64,000 bases of DNA from Apilactobacillus bombintestini (GTDB lineage Bacteria > Bacillota > Bacilli > Lactobacillales > Lactobacillaceae). The number at the start of each line of letters is the position of its first letter. Positions within the stretch are counted from its first letter, which is position 1. The notes below the pieces were generated by a model. The model saw nothing but the letters and a program-made list of their open reading frames with translations. It did no database searches and was not told the origin of the DNA. This document shows positions 38,169 to 46,476 of this stretch, one piece after another. Position numbers and translations under genes: made by a program. Where the stretch lies: positions 992,001 through 1,056,000 of the forward strand of contig NZ_CP032626.1 in assembly GCF_003627035.1 (NCBI RefSeq). The letters run 5' to 3'.

Positions 38169-40763
38169 CTATTTTTTAAGCATTTTACATAACCATGATT
38201 TCTTACTTTCATTTGTATCAATATGTTCATTTACTAACTTCAATAATTGAAGCATGGTAAATACTAGTGAATTACCACGACGGTATGAAATATACTTAGG
38301 AGCCCATTTACTAACATATTTTTCTTTATATGATCTTAATCCTTGGAAGCTATAGAAAGCAGTACCATATTTGTAGATTAAGTTACAAATCTTTTCATCT
38401 AAGAAACTGTATCTAGATTCACCCACGTTGGATAATGGAGCCATTCCTAGATTAAAGAATTTGTATCCTTCATCCTTTACGTAGTTAAATAAATTAATAA
38501 ATATTCCATCCATAATACCTGATGGTGCAGCTTCACTTGATCTCATTAGATCAATAGAAGTCATTTCATGATCACCAGTTGGCATAATGTTAGCAAAAGC
38601 TACTACTTGGTTATCTTTATCTTTCATAACTGCAATAGGAGCTTGATTTAAATAATATTTATCAAAGTAACCTAGAGAGAATCCTTTTTCTGGTTTTCCA
38701 TGTAACCAGTCATCAGAAACATCCTTTAGTTCTTTAATAAATTCATCAGAAAATGGTGGTTGAATAATTTCAAATTTATATTCATCACGATCAAATTTAT
38801 TCATCAAAGCTCTTTCACCACGATGCTTTTTACCAGAAATACTGAAAGTATCTAAAGCAACGTGTCCTTCTTCCCCTGCTTTTGTAAAACTAAATCCTTT
38901 TTCGTGTAGTAACATAGTTAATTCTTCACCAATTTCATAGAATACTAGTGAATAACCAATATTATCACTATCATCGATAAATTGATCAATGGCAGGTTCT
39001 AGCTTATCAAGATTACCAATAGGTTCACCCATTACAATAATCTTGTTAGCACGACATTTATACATAAAGAATAATTGATCTTTTCCATCTTCTTGATAGA
39101 AATAGATACTTTTATCTCTTACATATGCTAAATGACTAACTTCATTTCCACCAAAGTCATTAATTACATTGCTTACACGTTCAGCATCGAATGGTTGATC
39201 TAACCAATCTACCTTGCTGTAGGATAAGAAACGGTAAGTTAAGACTAAAATCAAGCAGGCTAATATTAATCCTAAGAATCCAGCAAACCATACTTGTGGT
39301 GATGGGAATAAATAAGAATTAGTCCAATGGAATACCGCAAATTTGAAATTAGTTAATAATCCAATAATTGCGTAGATTACAAAAGAAATTCCAAAAATGA
39401 ATAAATCAACTAATGCATGTCCCCATGAATAAGTGAATTTATCACGATATAGCACACCATAACTTAACCATAAACAAATTACTAAAATTAATGATAGTAC
39501 TATCATTACAGGTGGAAAATCTTCTTTCCAAAGAGTATTTCCCATTGAAATTAATAGAATAACAGTTGTAGGCCAGAAAGCCTTTTTAACTTTAGAACCA
39601 AATCCACGGGCAAATCCAATTAATAGGAATGCCACAATAACAGTTGTTAATTGATCTAAAAAGTAGAACGAGTATGGTTCTAATGAAACATAGAATCTAT
39701 TAACTAATACTAAGTTAGGAATAACTGCTAATAATAACATCATTATTCCTGAGAAATACATAAACACGGTAATAAATACGTGTGCTAACTTTTGTACAAT
39801 TAACTTAGGAATATCATCTAAGAAATTGTTTAATCTTTGTAAAATATCAAAAACTAGGAAAACGATTCCTAATGCGACTGGGAAAATGTAGTAGAAAGCA
39901 CGATATAATAGCAACCATACAGCTGCACTACTTGGAGAAACTCCAATAAAAGTTAATCCTAGTAACATAGTTCCTTCAAAACTACCTAATCCACCAGGAA
40001 CTAAGGAAGCAACCCCTACTACGTTGGCTACAACGAAGACTGGAAATACTGCTATTAAATTAATAGGTTGATGCATAAATGCACCAATAATCATAAATAA
40101 TCCAGCACATCCTAGCCATTCTAAACATGAGCCTAAAATAAGTTGTAATTCTAATTTAAGGGTCAAGTCTTTGAAATATTCAGAGTCATTTTTTCTAGTG
40201 AATAGTAAAAGAATTGGGAAGTATAATCCACCTAAGACTAATACTATCCACCACCACCAATCATGACTATTAGTTCCGAAACCGAAGCTAAACATCATAA
40301 TTAACGCAATCCAACAATAAGTTGACAATCCAGCTAATAAGAATATTACTATCTTCGAAATTGCATATAATATTTGTTTTTTAGTGGCATTTTTGCTATA
40401 AAAACTCGATCGCATACTAGCACCTAACACGCCACCAAATCCGGCGATATTGGTTAAGGTATTAGTAATCCAACCCGTCTTTGCAATATATGTTTTCTTA
40501 AACTTTCCTGGTAGAAAATCAACAATTGTGAAATCATATATCAACATTGGTGATACAGCAACAAATCCCAATATTATCATTATAAATATTGACCAAGGTG
40601 AAAGTGTTGCAAAACTTCTTTCCATTTGTTCTCCACTAATTTCACGTGATACTGAGAAAATAACATGTACCACGACAACAAGAACAAAAAGTACAAAAAG
40701 CACTTTCACTAAAGTCATGTGTCGATTAATCCAATCTGCACATTTCTTAAATAAAGCTTTCAA
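38169..40763 (-). CDS. mprF: Phosphatidylglycerol lysyltransferase/flippase
   Basis: Adds lysine from Lys-tRNA to phosphatidylglycerol and flips the product outward, lowering negative charge and giving resistance to cationic peptides. 864 aa. N-terminal flippase/synthase region has about 14 membrane helices (residues 1-510); the C-terminal DUF2156 GNAT-fold catalytic domain spans about 530-850. TTG start with GGAGG upstream. Length matches Staphylococcus MprF. Amino-acid specificity (Lys or Ala) is inferred from the family only. Confidence 0.93.
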   Translation of the reverse strand: MKALFKKCADWINRHMTLVKVLFVLFVLVVVVHVIFSVSREISGEQMERSFATLSPWSIFIMIILGFVAVSPMLIYDFTIVDFLPGKFKKTYIAKTGWITNTLTNIAGFGGVLGASMRSSFYSKNATKKQILYAISKIVIFLLAGLSTYCWIALIMMFSFGFGTNSHDWWWWIVLVLGGLYFPILLLFTRKNDSEYFKDLTLKLELQLILGSCLEWLGCAGLFMIIGAFMHQPINLIAVFPVFVVANVVGVASLVPGGLGSFEGTMLLGLTFIGVSPSSAAVWLLLYRAFYYIFPVALGIVFLVFDILQRLNNFLDDIPKLIVQKLAHVFITVFMYFSGIMMLLLAVIPNLVLVNRFYVSLEPYSFYFLDQLTTVIVAFLLIGFARGFGSKVKKAFWPTTVILLISMGNTLWKEDFPPVMIVLSLILVICLWLSYGVLYRDKFTYSWGHALVDLFIFGISFVIYAIIGLLTNFKFAVFHWTNSYLFPSPQVWFAGFLGLILACLILVLTYRFLSYSKVDWLDQPFDAERVSNVINDFGGNEVSHLAYVRDKSIYFYQEDGKDQLFFMYKCRANKIIVMGEPIGNLDKLEPAIDQFIDDSDNIGYSLVFYEIGEELTMLLHEKGFSFTKAGEEGHVALDTFSISGKKHRGERALMNKFDRDEYKFEIIQPPFSDEFIKELKDVSDDWLHGKPEKGFSLGYFDKYYLNQAPIAVMKDKDNQVVAFANIMPTGDHEMTSIDLMRSSEAAPSGIMDGIFINLFNYVKDEGYKFFNLGMAPLSNVGESRYSFLDEKICNLIYKYGTAFYSFQGLRSYKEKYVSKWAPKYISYRRGNSLVFTMLQLLKLVNEHIDTNESKKSWLCKMLKK

Positions 40764-40794
40764 TTACGTTTCCTCCAAATCAGTAATTAACTAC

Positions 40795-40823
40795 ATTATC
40801 TCAATTTATAATAAACATAACAA
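40795..40823 (-). promoter_or_regulatory. mprF promoter
   Basis: Minus strand -35 TTGTTA (40818-40823), 17-bp spacer, -10 GATAAT (40795-40800). Confidence 0.55.
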
Positions 40824-40845
40824 GCAATATTGTGAAAAAAGAAAT

Positions 40846-40882
40846 AAAAAAAGATGTGTGATAGAATCACACATCTTTTTCG
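40846..40882 (-). terminator. Terminator after rplL
   Basis: AAAAAGATGTGTGA / TCACACATCTTTTT hairpin with TAGAA loop and T-run on the minus strand. Confidence 0.92.
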
Positions 40883-40895
40883 TAAGAAACAAAAA

Positions 40896-41258
40896 TTACT
40901 TAACAGTAACTTCTGCACCAACTTCTTCAAGTTTTGACTTGATGTCGTTAGCTTCGTCTTCTTTAACGTCTTCTTTAACAACTGAAGGTGCGTTGTCAAC
41001 TAAGTCTTTTGAGTCTTTTAGACCTAAACCAGTGATTTCACGAACAACCTTGATTGCCTTAACCTTTTGGTTACCAGCACCAGTTAGTTCAACAGTGAAT
41101 GAGTCTTTAGCAGCACCATCAGCACCACCAGCAGCTGGAGCAACAGCTGCTTCAGCTGAAACGTCGAATTCTTCTTCAATTGCCTTAACTAAGTCGTTTA
41201 AGTCAGTGATTGAAGCTTCTTTAATTTGTTCAATAATGTTATCTTTATCAAAAGCCAT
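40896..41258 (-). CDS. rplL: 50S ribosomal protein L7/L12 (bL12)
   Basis: Stalk protein that recruits translation factors. 120 aa from the ATG after GGAGG ([11 protein letters not shown]). The N-terminal dimerisation domain is followed by an Ala/Gly-rich hinge near residues 38-50 and a C-terminal domain with [17 protein letters not shown]-type segment (here [18 protein letters not shown]). Co-transcribed with rplJ. Confidence 0.98.
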   Translation of the reverse strand: MAFDKDNIIEQIKEASITDLNDLVKAIEEEFDVSAEAAVAPAAGGADGAAKDSFTVELTGAGNQKVKAIKVVREITGLGLKDSKDLVDNAPSVVKEDVKEDEANDIKSKLEEVGAEVTVK

Positions 41259-41303
41259 TTTAATTTCCTCCAATTTGGATATTTATAATTTTAGTTTATG
41301 AGC

Positions 41304-41813
41304 TTAGGCTGCGTCGCCATCGTCGCCCTTTTCTGCAACTGCTTTAACAGCAACAGCGAACTTGCGAACAGGTGATTGTAACATGATAGCAAGTTTTGTA
41401 ATTGATTCTTCGCGAGTTGGTAGACTAGCGAATTCGTCAATTTCTTCAAGAGTAGATACCTTGTTTTCAAGAACACCACCCTTGATTTCAACAGCATCAG
41501 TATTGTCAGCAAAGTGCTTTAATACCTTAGCTGGTGCAATAGGATCTTCATCAGAGAATGCTACGGCAGTAGGACCCTTGAATAAGTCTCCTAGTTCTTC
41601 GTAACCAGCATTCTTTGAAGCACGTACGGCAATGTTGTTCTTAATAACGTTGAATGAAACACCTGCATCACGTAATTGTTTACGTAAATCAGTAACTTCG
41701 GCAACGTTCAAACCACGGTAGTTAACTACAATAGCAGTATCAGCATTGTTAAACTTTTCTGTAATAGCATCTACACGTTTTGCCTTAGCGTCAATTACTT
41801 CCTTTTTTGGCAT
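41304..41813 (-). CDS. rplJ: 50S ribosomal protein L10 (uL10)
   Basis: Base of the ribosomal stalk; binds 23S rRNA and L7/L12 dimers. 169 aa from the ATG eight bases after GGGAGG (MPKKEVIDAK). Typical segments: ADTAIVVNYRGLNVAEVTDLRK near 25-46 and the Ala-rich C-terminal helix that anchors L12. Regulated by the L10 leader upstream. Two short ORF extensions upstream (GTG) overlap the ribosome site and are not used. Confidence 0.97.
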   Translation of the reverse strand: MPKKEVIDAKAKRVDAITEKFNNADTAIVVNYRGLNVAEVTDLRKQLRDAGVSFNVIKNNIAVRASKNAGYEELGDLFKGPTAVAFSDEDPIAPAKVLKHFADNTDAVEIKGGVLENKVSTLEEIDEFASLPTREESITKLAIMLQSPVRKFAVAVKAVAEKGDDGDAA

Positions 41814-41824
41814 ATATTTCACCT

Positions 41825-41967
41825 CCCAAACTTTTTTTGGGATTTAATAAAAAATCCCTATGCCTACCTAGACATAGAGAAACCGTTTTAATGTCCTCGT
41901 TGGGAAATATTAAGACAAATTATTGCCACCCAAGTCTTAGGTAGATATCAAATTTATAACAAATAGT
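41825..41967 (-). promoter_or_regulatory. L10 leader with terminator/antiterminator
   Basis: The 140-base 5' UTR of rplJ-rplL. A terminator (stem CTATGTC / GGCATAG, 41858-41877, followed by six T residues) is mutually exclusive with pairing of its segment GTCTAGGTAG to CTACCTAAGAC near the 5' end (41934-41944; 10 bp with one bulge). The middle has TTGGG/CCCAA and TAAGAC/GTCTTA pairs typical of the L10-L12 binding fold. A last hairpin CCCAAA / TTTGGG (41825-41841) covers half the rplJ ribosome site. Matches the known Firmicute L10 leader concept. Confidence 0.85.
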
Positions 41968-41996
41968 AGTTTACTATATTTATATAACTTGGTCAA
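41968..41996 (-). promoter_or_regulatory. rplJL promoter
   Basis: Minus strand -35 TTGACC (41991-41996), 17-bp spacer, -10 TAAACT (41968-41973), at the start of the L10 leader. Confidence 0.75.
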
Positions 41997-42031
41997 TAGG
42001 GATTTTAAAATTCCAAATTAATCTCTTAACT

Positions 42032-42724
42032 TTAGAATGATTCTAGATCAACCTTAACACCTGGTCCAAAGGTTGTTGAAACTGATAGGTTCTTAATGTA
42101 AGTACCACGAACTGAAGCTGGACGGTTCTTAACAATTAAGTCTTCAATTGTCTTGAAGTTACCAACTAATTTATCAGCATCGAATGATGACTTACCAATG
42201 ATAACAGCAACGTTACCATCACGGTCAGTACGGTAAGTAACCTTACCTGACTTAGAATCTGAAACAGCTTTCTTAACATCCATAGTAACTGTACCAGTCT
42301 TAGGGTTTGGCATTAGACCTTTAGGTCCAAGTACACGTCCTAAACGACCAACTTGAGCCATCATGTCTGGTGTTGCGATAGCAACATCAAAGTCTAACCA
42401 ACCATTTTGAATCTTTTCAGCTAAATCAGCGTCACCAACAACATCTGCGCCGGCTTCTTCAGCTTCTTTAGCCTTGTCACCTTTAGCAAATACAACAACT
42501 TTTTGGTCTTTACCTGTACCATTTGGTAGTACAACAGCACCACGTAATTGTTGATCAGCTTGTTTAGTGTCAACATCTAAGTTAAATACAACTTCAACAG
42601 TTGAATCGAACTTAGCAAAATCAATTTTCTTAACAAGTTCAACAGCGTCTTCAACTGAGTAAGCCTTGTTACGGTCTACTTGTTTAAGAGCATCTTGATA
42701 CTTTTTACCTCTTTTTTGAGCCAT
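42032..42724 (-). CDS. rplA: 50S ribosomal protein L1 (uL1)
   Basis: Part of the L1 stalk controlling E-site tRNA exit; also an mRNA-binding autoregulator in many bacteria. 230 aa from the ATG after AGGAGG ([11 protein letters not shown]). Signature [21 protein letters not shown] near 121-141. Downstream of rplK by 97 bp containing a hairpin. No anomalies. Confidence 0.98.
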   Translation of the reverse strand: MAQKRGKKYQDALKQVDRNKAYSVEDAVELVKKIDFAKFDSTVEVVFNLDVDTKQADQQLRGAVVLPNGTGKDQKVVVFAKGDKAKEAEEAGADVVGDADLAEKIQNGWLDFDVAIATPDMMAQVGRLGRVLGPKGLMPNPKTGTVTMDVKKAVSDSKSGKVTYRTDRDGNVAVIIGKSSFDADKLVGNFKTIEDLIVKNRPASVRGTYIKNLSVSTTFGPGVKVDLESF

Positions 42725-42773
42725 CTGTGTTTTCCTCCTTGCAATTGTGGTTGTAACGGATAAACCTCCCACA

Positions 42774-42803
42774 TAGCACCTAAATTATAGGTGCTATGGT
42801 ACT
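42774..42803 (-). other. Hairpin between rplK and rplA
   Basis: CATAGCACCTA / TAGGTGCTATG inverted repeat (11 bp) with short AATT loop in the rplK-rplA gap. No T-run, so probably an mRNA stabiliser or regulatory hairpin rather than a terminator. Confidence 0.7.
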
Positions 42804-42821
42804 TACTGAAAAAGTATTGAA

Positions 42822-43247
42822 TTAACCTTCAACAGTGAATCCCATACTACGAGCAGTACCTTCGATCATACGCATTGCGGCTTCAACATCAGCTGCGTTT
42901 AGATCTTTCATCTTAGTTTCGGCGATTTCCTTAACTTGGTCCTTAGTTACACTAGCAACCTTGTTAGTATTTGGTTCACCGGAACCATGTTCAACACCAG
43001 CAGCCTTCTTCAATAGAATTGAAGCAGGTGGTGTCTTAGTAATGAAATCGAATGAACGATCTTCATATACAGAGATTACAACCGGAATTAAATATCCTGC
43101 TTGATCAGCAGTACGAGCATTAAATTCCTTAGTGAATCCCATAATGTTGATACCAGCTTGACCCAATGCAGGTCCAACTGGAGGAGCAGGTGTTGCTTTA
43201 CCCGCAGGAATTTGCAATTTAACTACGTTAGCTACTTTTTTAGCCAC
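42822..43247 (-). CDS. rplK: 50S ribosomal protein L11 (uL11)
   Basis: Binds the GTPase-associated centre of 23S rRNA. 141 aa from a GTG start placed eight bases after GGAGG. Typical [25 protein letters not shown] near 12-36 and a C-terminal rRNA-binding domain. An ATG between the ribosome site and the GTG is out of frame. First gene of rplK-rplA. Confidence 0.98.
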   Translation of the reverse strand: MAKKVANVVKLQIPAGKATPAPPVGPALGQAGINIMGFTKEFNARTADQAGYLIPVVISVYEDRSFDFITKTPPASILLKKAAGVEHGSGEPNTNKVASVTKDQVKEIAETKMKDLNAADVEAAMRMIEGTARSMGFTVEG

Positions 43248-43272
43248 GAGACATACCTCCTTAAGTCCGTGT

Positions 43273-43328
43273 GTGGTAAAAATTGGAGATTATATTTCTC
43301 CTCCCACTTAGTATGCACGAGCATACAA
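43273..43328 (-). promoter_or_regulatory. Structured 5' leader of rplK-rplA
   Basis: From the predicted start, hairpin GTATGC / GCATAC, then nested stems GTGG / CCAC and GGAGA / TCTCC (43273-43307). The position and shape suggest an L1 or L11 autoregulatory site, but I did not match it to a defined motif. Confidence 0.45.
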
Positions 43329-43333
43329 AATAT

Positions 43334-43362
43334 AATATAACACTTTAATATAAATTTAACAA
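43334..43362 (-). promoter_or_regulatory. rplKA promoter
   Basis: Minus strand -35 TTGTTA (43357-43362), 17-bp spacer, -10 TATATT (43334-43339), just after nusG. Confidence 0.65.
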
Positions 43363-43369
43363 CCCATTT

Positions 43370-43918
43370 TTATTTAAGAATTGGTTCTACTTGGTTAAAG
43401 TCTAATTCAGCAGTGGTTTCACGGCCAAACATATCAATATTAACCTTTAATTTACCTTTTTCATCATCTTTTTCAATGATCTTACCAGTTAATTCAGCAA
43501 AAGCACCATCTACAATAGTAATAGTATCGCCCACTTCTGCATCCAATTCTTGTTTTTCTTGAGCTACGCCTAAACGGCTTAGTACTAATTCTACTTCATC
43601 AGGAAGTAATGGTGTTGGTTTACTACCTTGACCATGTGATCCGATAAATCCAGTAACACCTGGTGTATTTCTAACGATGTACCATGATTCGTCAGTCATT
43701 ACCATTTCAACTAGTACGTAACCAGGGAAAGTTTTGTCCATCTTAACTTTATCGACACCATTTTTAACTTCATGTTCTTCAGTTTCTGGTACGACTACTC
43801 TAAAAATATAGTTTGACATACCCATGGATTCTTTACGTGAATCTAGGTTAGTCTTAACTTTATTTTCATAACCAGAATAAGTATGAATAACATACCATTG
43901 TTTTTTTGCTGATTCCAT
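43370..43918 (-). CDS. nusG: Transcription elongation/antitermination factor NusG
   Basis: Binds RNA polymerase and couples it to pausing, Rho or ribosomes. 182 aa from the ATG after AAGGAG (MESAKKQWYVIHTYSGYENK). N-terminal NGN domain with WYVIHTYSGYE and PGYVLVEM; RNTPGVTGFIG near 90-100; C-terminal KOW domain near 127-180 (GDTITIVDGAF). Downstream of secE with a terminator-like hairpin in between. Confidence 0.97.
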   Translation of the reverse strand: MESAKKQWYVIHTYSGYENKVKTNLDSRKESMGMSNYIFRVVVPETEEHEVKNGVDKVKMDKTFPGYVLVEMVMTDESWYIVRNTPGVTGFIGSHGQGSKPTPLLPDEVELVLSRLGVAQEKQELDAEVGDTITIVDGAFAELTGKIIEKDDEKGKLKVNIDMFGRETTAELDFNQVEPILK

Positions 43919-43952
43919 TGCTATTAACTCCTTTTTAAATTTTTGCAAAATA

Positions 43953-43979
43953 AAAAAACTTCGCTCAAACGAAGTTTCA
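43953..43979 (-). terminator. Terminator-like hairpin between secE and nusG
   Basis: GAAACTTCG / CGAAGTTT with TTTGAG loop, followed by a T-run on the minus strand, 35 bp before nusG. It may act as an attenuator of nusG. Confidence 0.75.
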
Positions 43980-44025
43980 AACTAAATATATGATATCACT
44001 ATTATTATTAATTTAAAATACCAAA

Positions 44026-44199
44026 TTATAGGAACAATAGTCCGGATTGAATAGCCCAATCAATGATTGCAAAGAAAATTGCAAATAAGACAGACATTCC
44101 TACTACTATGCTTGTGTCAATCTTAGTTTGATGTCCATTAGGCCAAACAACGGCTTTCATTTCAGTACCAACACTCTTAAAAAAGTTAATTAATTTCAT
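44026..44199 (-). CDS. secE: Preprotein translocase subunit SecE
   Basis: Single-span stabiliser of SecY. 57 aa from the ATG after GGAGG (MKLINFFKSVGTEMKAVVWPNG). The conserved amphipathic region is FFKSVGTEMKAVVWPN, followed by one membrane helix near 32-53. Fifteen bases after rpmG. Typical Firmicute short form. Confidence 0.95.
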   Translation of the reverse strand: MKLINFFKSVGTEMKAVVWPNGHQTKIDTSIVVGMSVLFAIFFAIIDWAIQSGLLFL

Positions 44200-44214
44200 T
44201 TTTTCGTCCTCCAA

Positions 44215-44364
44215 CTAACGGGTCTCTTTGTGTAATGTAGATTTTTCACAATGCTTACAATATTTTTTAACTTCTAAACGATTTTCATGATTATTACCAA
44301 CGCTAGTTGTGTAGTTTCTTGAACCACATACTGAGCATTCTAGTGCAACTTTTTTCTGTGACAT
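44215..44364 (-). CDS. rpmG: 50S ribosomal protein L33 (bL33), four-cysteine type
   Basis: 49 aa, too small for most gene finders' length filters. Sequence begins [18 protein letters not shown] and ends [14 protein letters not shown]; the two CxxC pairs (10-13 and 36-39) are the zinc-binding C+ form of L33. Ribosome site is weak (AAGGG). Genes rpmG-secE-nusG follow sigH in the usual order. Many Firmicutes carry a second, cysteine-free copy elsewhere used under zinc shortage. Confidence 0.95.
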   Translation of the reverse strand: MSQKKVALECSVCGSRNYTTSVGNNHENRLEVKKYCKHCEKSTLHKETR

Positions 44365-44396
44365 ATAGCTTACGTCCCTTACGTAAATGTAATTTT

Positions 44397-44425
44397 ATAT
44401 TAGCATTTATATTTTTTTCAGTCAA
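44397..44425 (-). promoter_or_regulatory. rpmG-secE-nusG promoter
   Basis: Minus strand -35 TTGACT (44420-44425, overlapping the sigH stop), 17-bp spacer, -10 TAATAT (44397-44402). Confidence 0.75.
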
Positions 44426-45066
44426 TGATGTGCATCATTATCCCATTCACCTTGTAAATAATCAATCACTTCGCGAAGTTTGCTTCTAATATTTCTTCTA
44501 CAATTCATAAATTGCCTATCGCCATCTTTATATTTTCTACAGAATTGTTCTCTCATATTCAGTATGGCTTCACAGTTTTCATTATTTATTTTGATTAAAT
44601 TACTCTTTAGTACCTCTAATTCAAAATCAGTTAACTTTTTTATAAGTAATTCAAATATAATTTTAGTATCCAAATTTCTTAGTGGATCTATATTGCTTTT
44701 ATCTCTTACAGTATAAATACCACCCTGTTCTTCAATGGAAGACTCATAAATCATTTTATCTTCAGGTATTCTCTTCATAGCGTTTCTTCTGCGTAATTGA
44801 TCTTTATATCGATTAAAAACGCTGGACTTAAATAAAGTTCCAAAACTATTATTCATATTTTTATGATATTTTTTCAAATTGCGTATTAATATTATCGTGC
44901 ATTCCTGTTTCCAGTCATCCAACTCTAAGTCTGAGAAAGGATATCTACTCCATAACCCTACTATAAGTGGTAAATACTTATAAAAAAGTTCTTTGATGGA
45001 TTCTTCTTCTTTTCCATTGTGAAAATCTTGTATCAATTTTAAATCTAATTCATCAGTTCTTCTCAC
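44422..45066 (-). CDS. sigH: Sigma-70 family factor, SigH/ComX-like
   Basis: 214 aa from a GTG start. Region 2 includes LFYKYLPLIVGLWSRYP and DDWKQECTIILIRNLKKY (about residues 27-67); a region 4-like helical C-terminus (about 125-195) has ILNMREQFCRKYKDGDRQ. The position between yacP and rpmG is that of Bacillus sigH and of the lactobacillus SigH reported to switch on competence genes. The ribosome site is inside a long hairpin, suggesting control at the RNA level. Confidence 0.85.
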   Translation of the reverse strand: MRRTDELDLKLIQDFHNGKEEESIKELFYKYLPLIVGLWSRYPFSDLELDDWKQECTIILIRNLKKYHKNMNNSFGTLFKSSVFNRYKDQLRRRNAMKRIPEDKMIYESSIEEQGGIYTVRDKSNIDPLRNLDTKIIFELLIKKLTDFELEVLKSNLIKINNENCEAILNMREQFCRKYKDGDRQFMNCRRNIRSKLREVIDYLQGEWDNDAHH

Positions 45067-45067
45067 T

Positions 45068-45144
45068 AAAAAAGCTCCCTTCTCATTCGAATATATGTAT
45101 CACATTATGCATTACATACCGAACGAACAAGGGAACTATAGTTC
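45068..45144 (-). promoter_or_regulatory. Long hairpin with U-tract that buries the sigH ribosome site
   Basis: 5' arm GTTCCCTTGTTCGTTCG (45136-45120) pairs with 3' arm CGAATGAGAAGGGAGC (45089-45074) over about 16 bp with one bulged G; loop 30 bases; six T residues follow. The 3' arm contains AAGGGAG, the only ribosome site for sigH's GTG at 45066. Overlapping the 5' arm is a perfect palindrome GAACTATAGTTC (45133-45144) that could form a competing helix. It may equally be the yacP terminator. Confidence 0.75.
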
Positions 45145-45182
45145 ATTTATATTTATTAAAACTAAATATAAATATTTATATT

Positions 45183-45707
45183 TTATTTATCAGAAAGATT
45201 ATCTCGAAGATGCTCCAACTCTAATAACTGGTCTTGTGACCATGGAGTAATTCTAACTCTAGATTGGTGGGTATAATTATGAACTTGATGCTTAATTTCT
45301 TGTTTAGAACGCTTAACATCCCTCAACAATTCTCTTGCAGATATTCTTAATGCTCCCGCTGAAAAAACCGTCCATTGTTCAGCTTGATCAGAAGTAACCA
45401 CCACTACTTGTACAAATCGTGATTGTTTTTGTCTAGCATAAGCTTCGATGTAACTATCTGCAGTTTCATCTTTATTAGTCCATATAATATCTAAATTGTG
45501 TTTATTATCTTTTTTGGATAATCCCGGCACATACATAGCATCAAAAATAATTTGCATATCTAAATCACGATATTTTTTATATTCAGCTATGATATCAATT
45601 AATCTATCTCTAGCATCCGCTAAGCGATCCGCCAGTTTTAATTGATTTAATTCAGGCCAATTTCCAATCACATTATAGCCATCAATTAGTAGTAACTGTT
45701 TTTTCAT
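45183..45707 (-). CDS. NYN-domain ribonuclease YacP/Rae1
   Basis: 174 aa. PIN-like NYN fold with LLIDGYNVIGNWPEL near 5-19, DMQIIFDAMYVPG near 50 and VVTSDQAEQW near 103. Bacillus Rae1 cleaves mRNA in the ribosomal A site. Last gene of cysS-mrnC-rlmB-yacP; 13 bp after rlmB. ATG start. Confidence 0.9.
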   Translation of the reverse strand: MKKQLLLIDGYNVIGNWPELNQLKLADRLADARDRLIDIIAEYKKYRDLDMQIIFDAMYVPGLSKKDNKHNLDIIWTNKDETADSYIEAYARQKQSRFVQVVVVTSDQAEQWTVFSAGALRISARELLRDVKRSKQEIKHQVHNYTHQSRVRITPWSQDQLLELEHLRDNLSDK

Positions 45708-45720
45708 TTAATCCTATCCT

Positions 45721-46476
45721 TTATAGCGGATTTCTGGAATTAAAGGCTTGATACATTAATAAACTAGCAGCTACACTGGCATTTAAACTTTGTAGATTTC
45801 CTACCATTGGAATAGTAAGCATTTCATCCACATTTTTCTTTAGTAATGGTGAAATACCTTTACCTTCATTTCCAATAATTACCGCTACAGGGCCTTTAGC
45901 ATCCCATCTACGGTAATCAGTTCCTTTCATATCTGTACCAAATACCCAAACTCCACGATCTTTTAATTCGTTGATGGTATTCATTAAGTTAGTAACTCGT
46001 GCCACCGGAATTCTTTCAATTGCACCCGCAGATGTTTTAGCCACTGTAGAGGTTAATCCCACAGCACGATGTTTAGGAATGATTACTCCACTAACACCTG
46101 CTGCATCCGCAGTTCTAATAATAGATCCTAAATTATGAGGATCTTCGATATTATCCAAAATCAAAAAGAAAGGAGCTTCTTGTTTTGCTTCTGCATTTTC
46201 AAACAATTCATCAACAGTAGCATATTTATATGGTGAAATAGACAATACTACTCCTTGGTGATTTTGATTATCAGATAATAAATCCAGTTTTTGCTTAGGT
46301 ACTGTAGAAATAACTAAACGCTTTTTCTTAGCTAATTTAATAATTTCTTCTACACTTTTTTCGTCTTTTCTAATACCAGTTTGTAAAAAGACTTTGTTAA
46401 TTTCTTGTTTTCCACGAAGTGCTGAAATAACCGGATGTCTTCCGATGATAAATTCACTTTGATTATTATTTTTCAT
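45721..46476 (-). CDS. rlmB: 23S rRNA (guanosine-2'-O)-methyltransferase, TrmH family
   Basis: 251 aa from the ATG after GGGAGG ([16 protein letters not shown]). N-terminal L30e-like RNA-binding domain (about 8-80) and C-terminal SpoU fold with [22 protein letters not shown] near 96-117, [11 protein letters not shown] near 194, and [21 protein letters not shown] near 216-236. The start overlaps mrnC by 11 bases. Confidence 0.93.
   Translation of the reverse strand: MKNNNQSEFIIGRHPVISALRGKQEINKVFLQTGIRKDEKSVEEIIKLAKKKRLVISTVPKQKLDLLSDNQNHQGVVLSISPYKYATVDELFENAEAKQEAPFFLILDNIEDPHNLGSIIRTADAAGVSGVIIPKHRAVGLTSTVAKTSAGAIERIPVARVTNLMNTINELKDRGVWVFGTDMKGTDYRRWDAKGPVAVIIGNEGKGISPLLKKNVDEMLTIPMVGNLQSLNASVAASLLMYQAFNSRNPL

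Noticed and set aside
40450-41301. A 283-codon open frame on the plus strand spanning the start of mprF and all of rplL
   Set aside because: It is antisense to two certain genes and their terminator, has no ribosome site and a composition typical of a reverse-frame shadow.
43248-43260. Four-codon minigene ATG TCT CGT GGC TAA overlapping the rplK start
   Set aside because: The ATG is one base from GGAGG, too close for initiation; the in-frame GTG fits the ribosome site and protein family.
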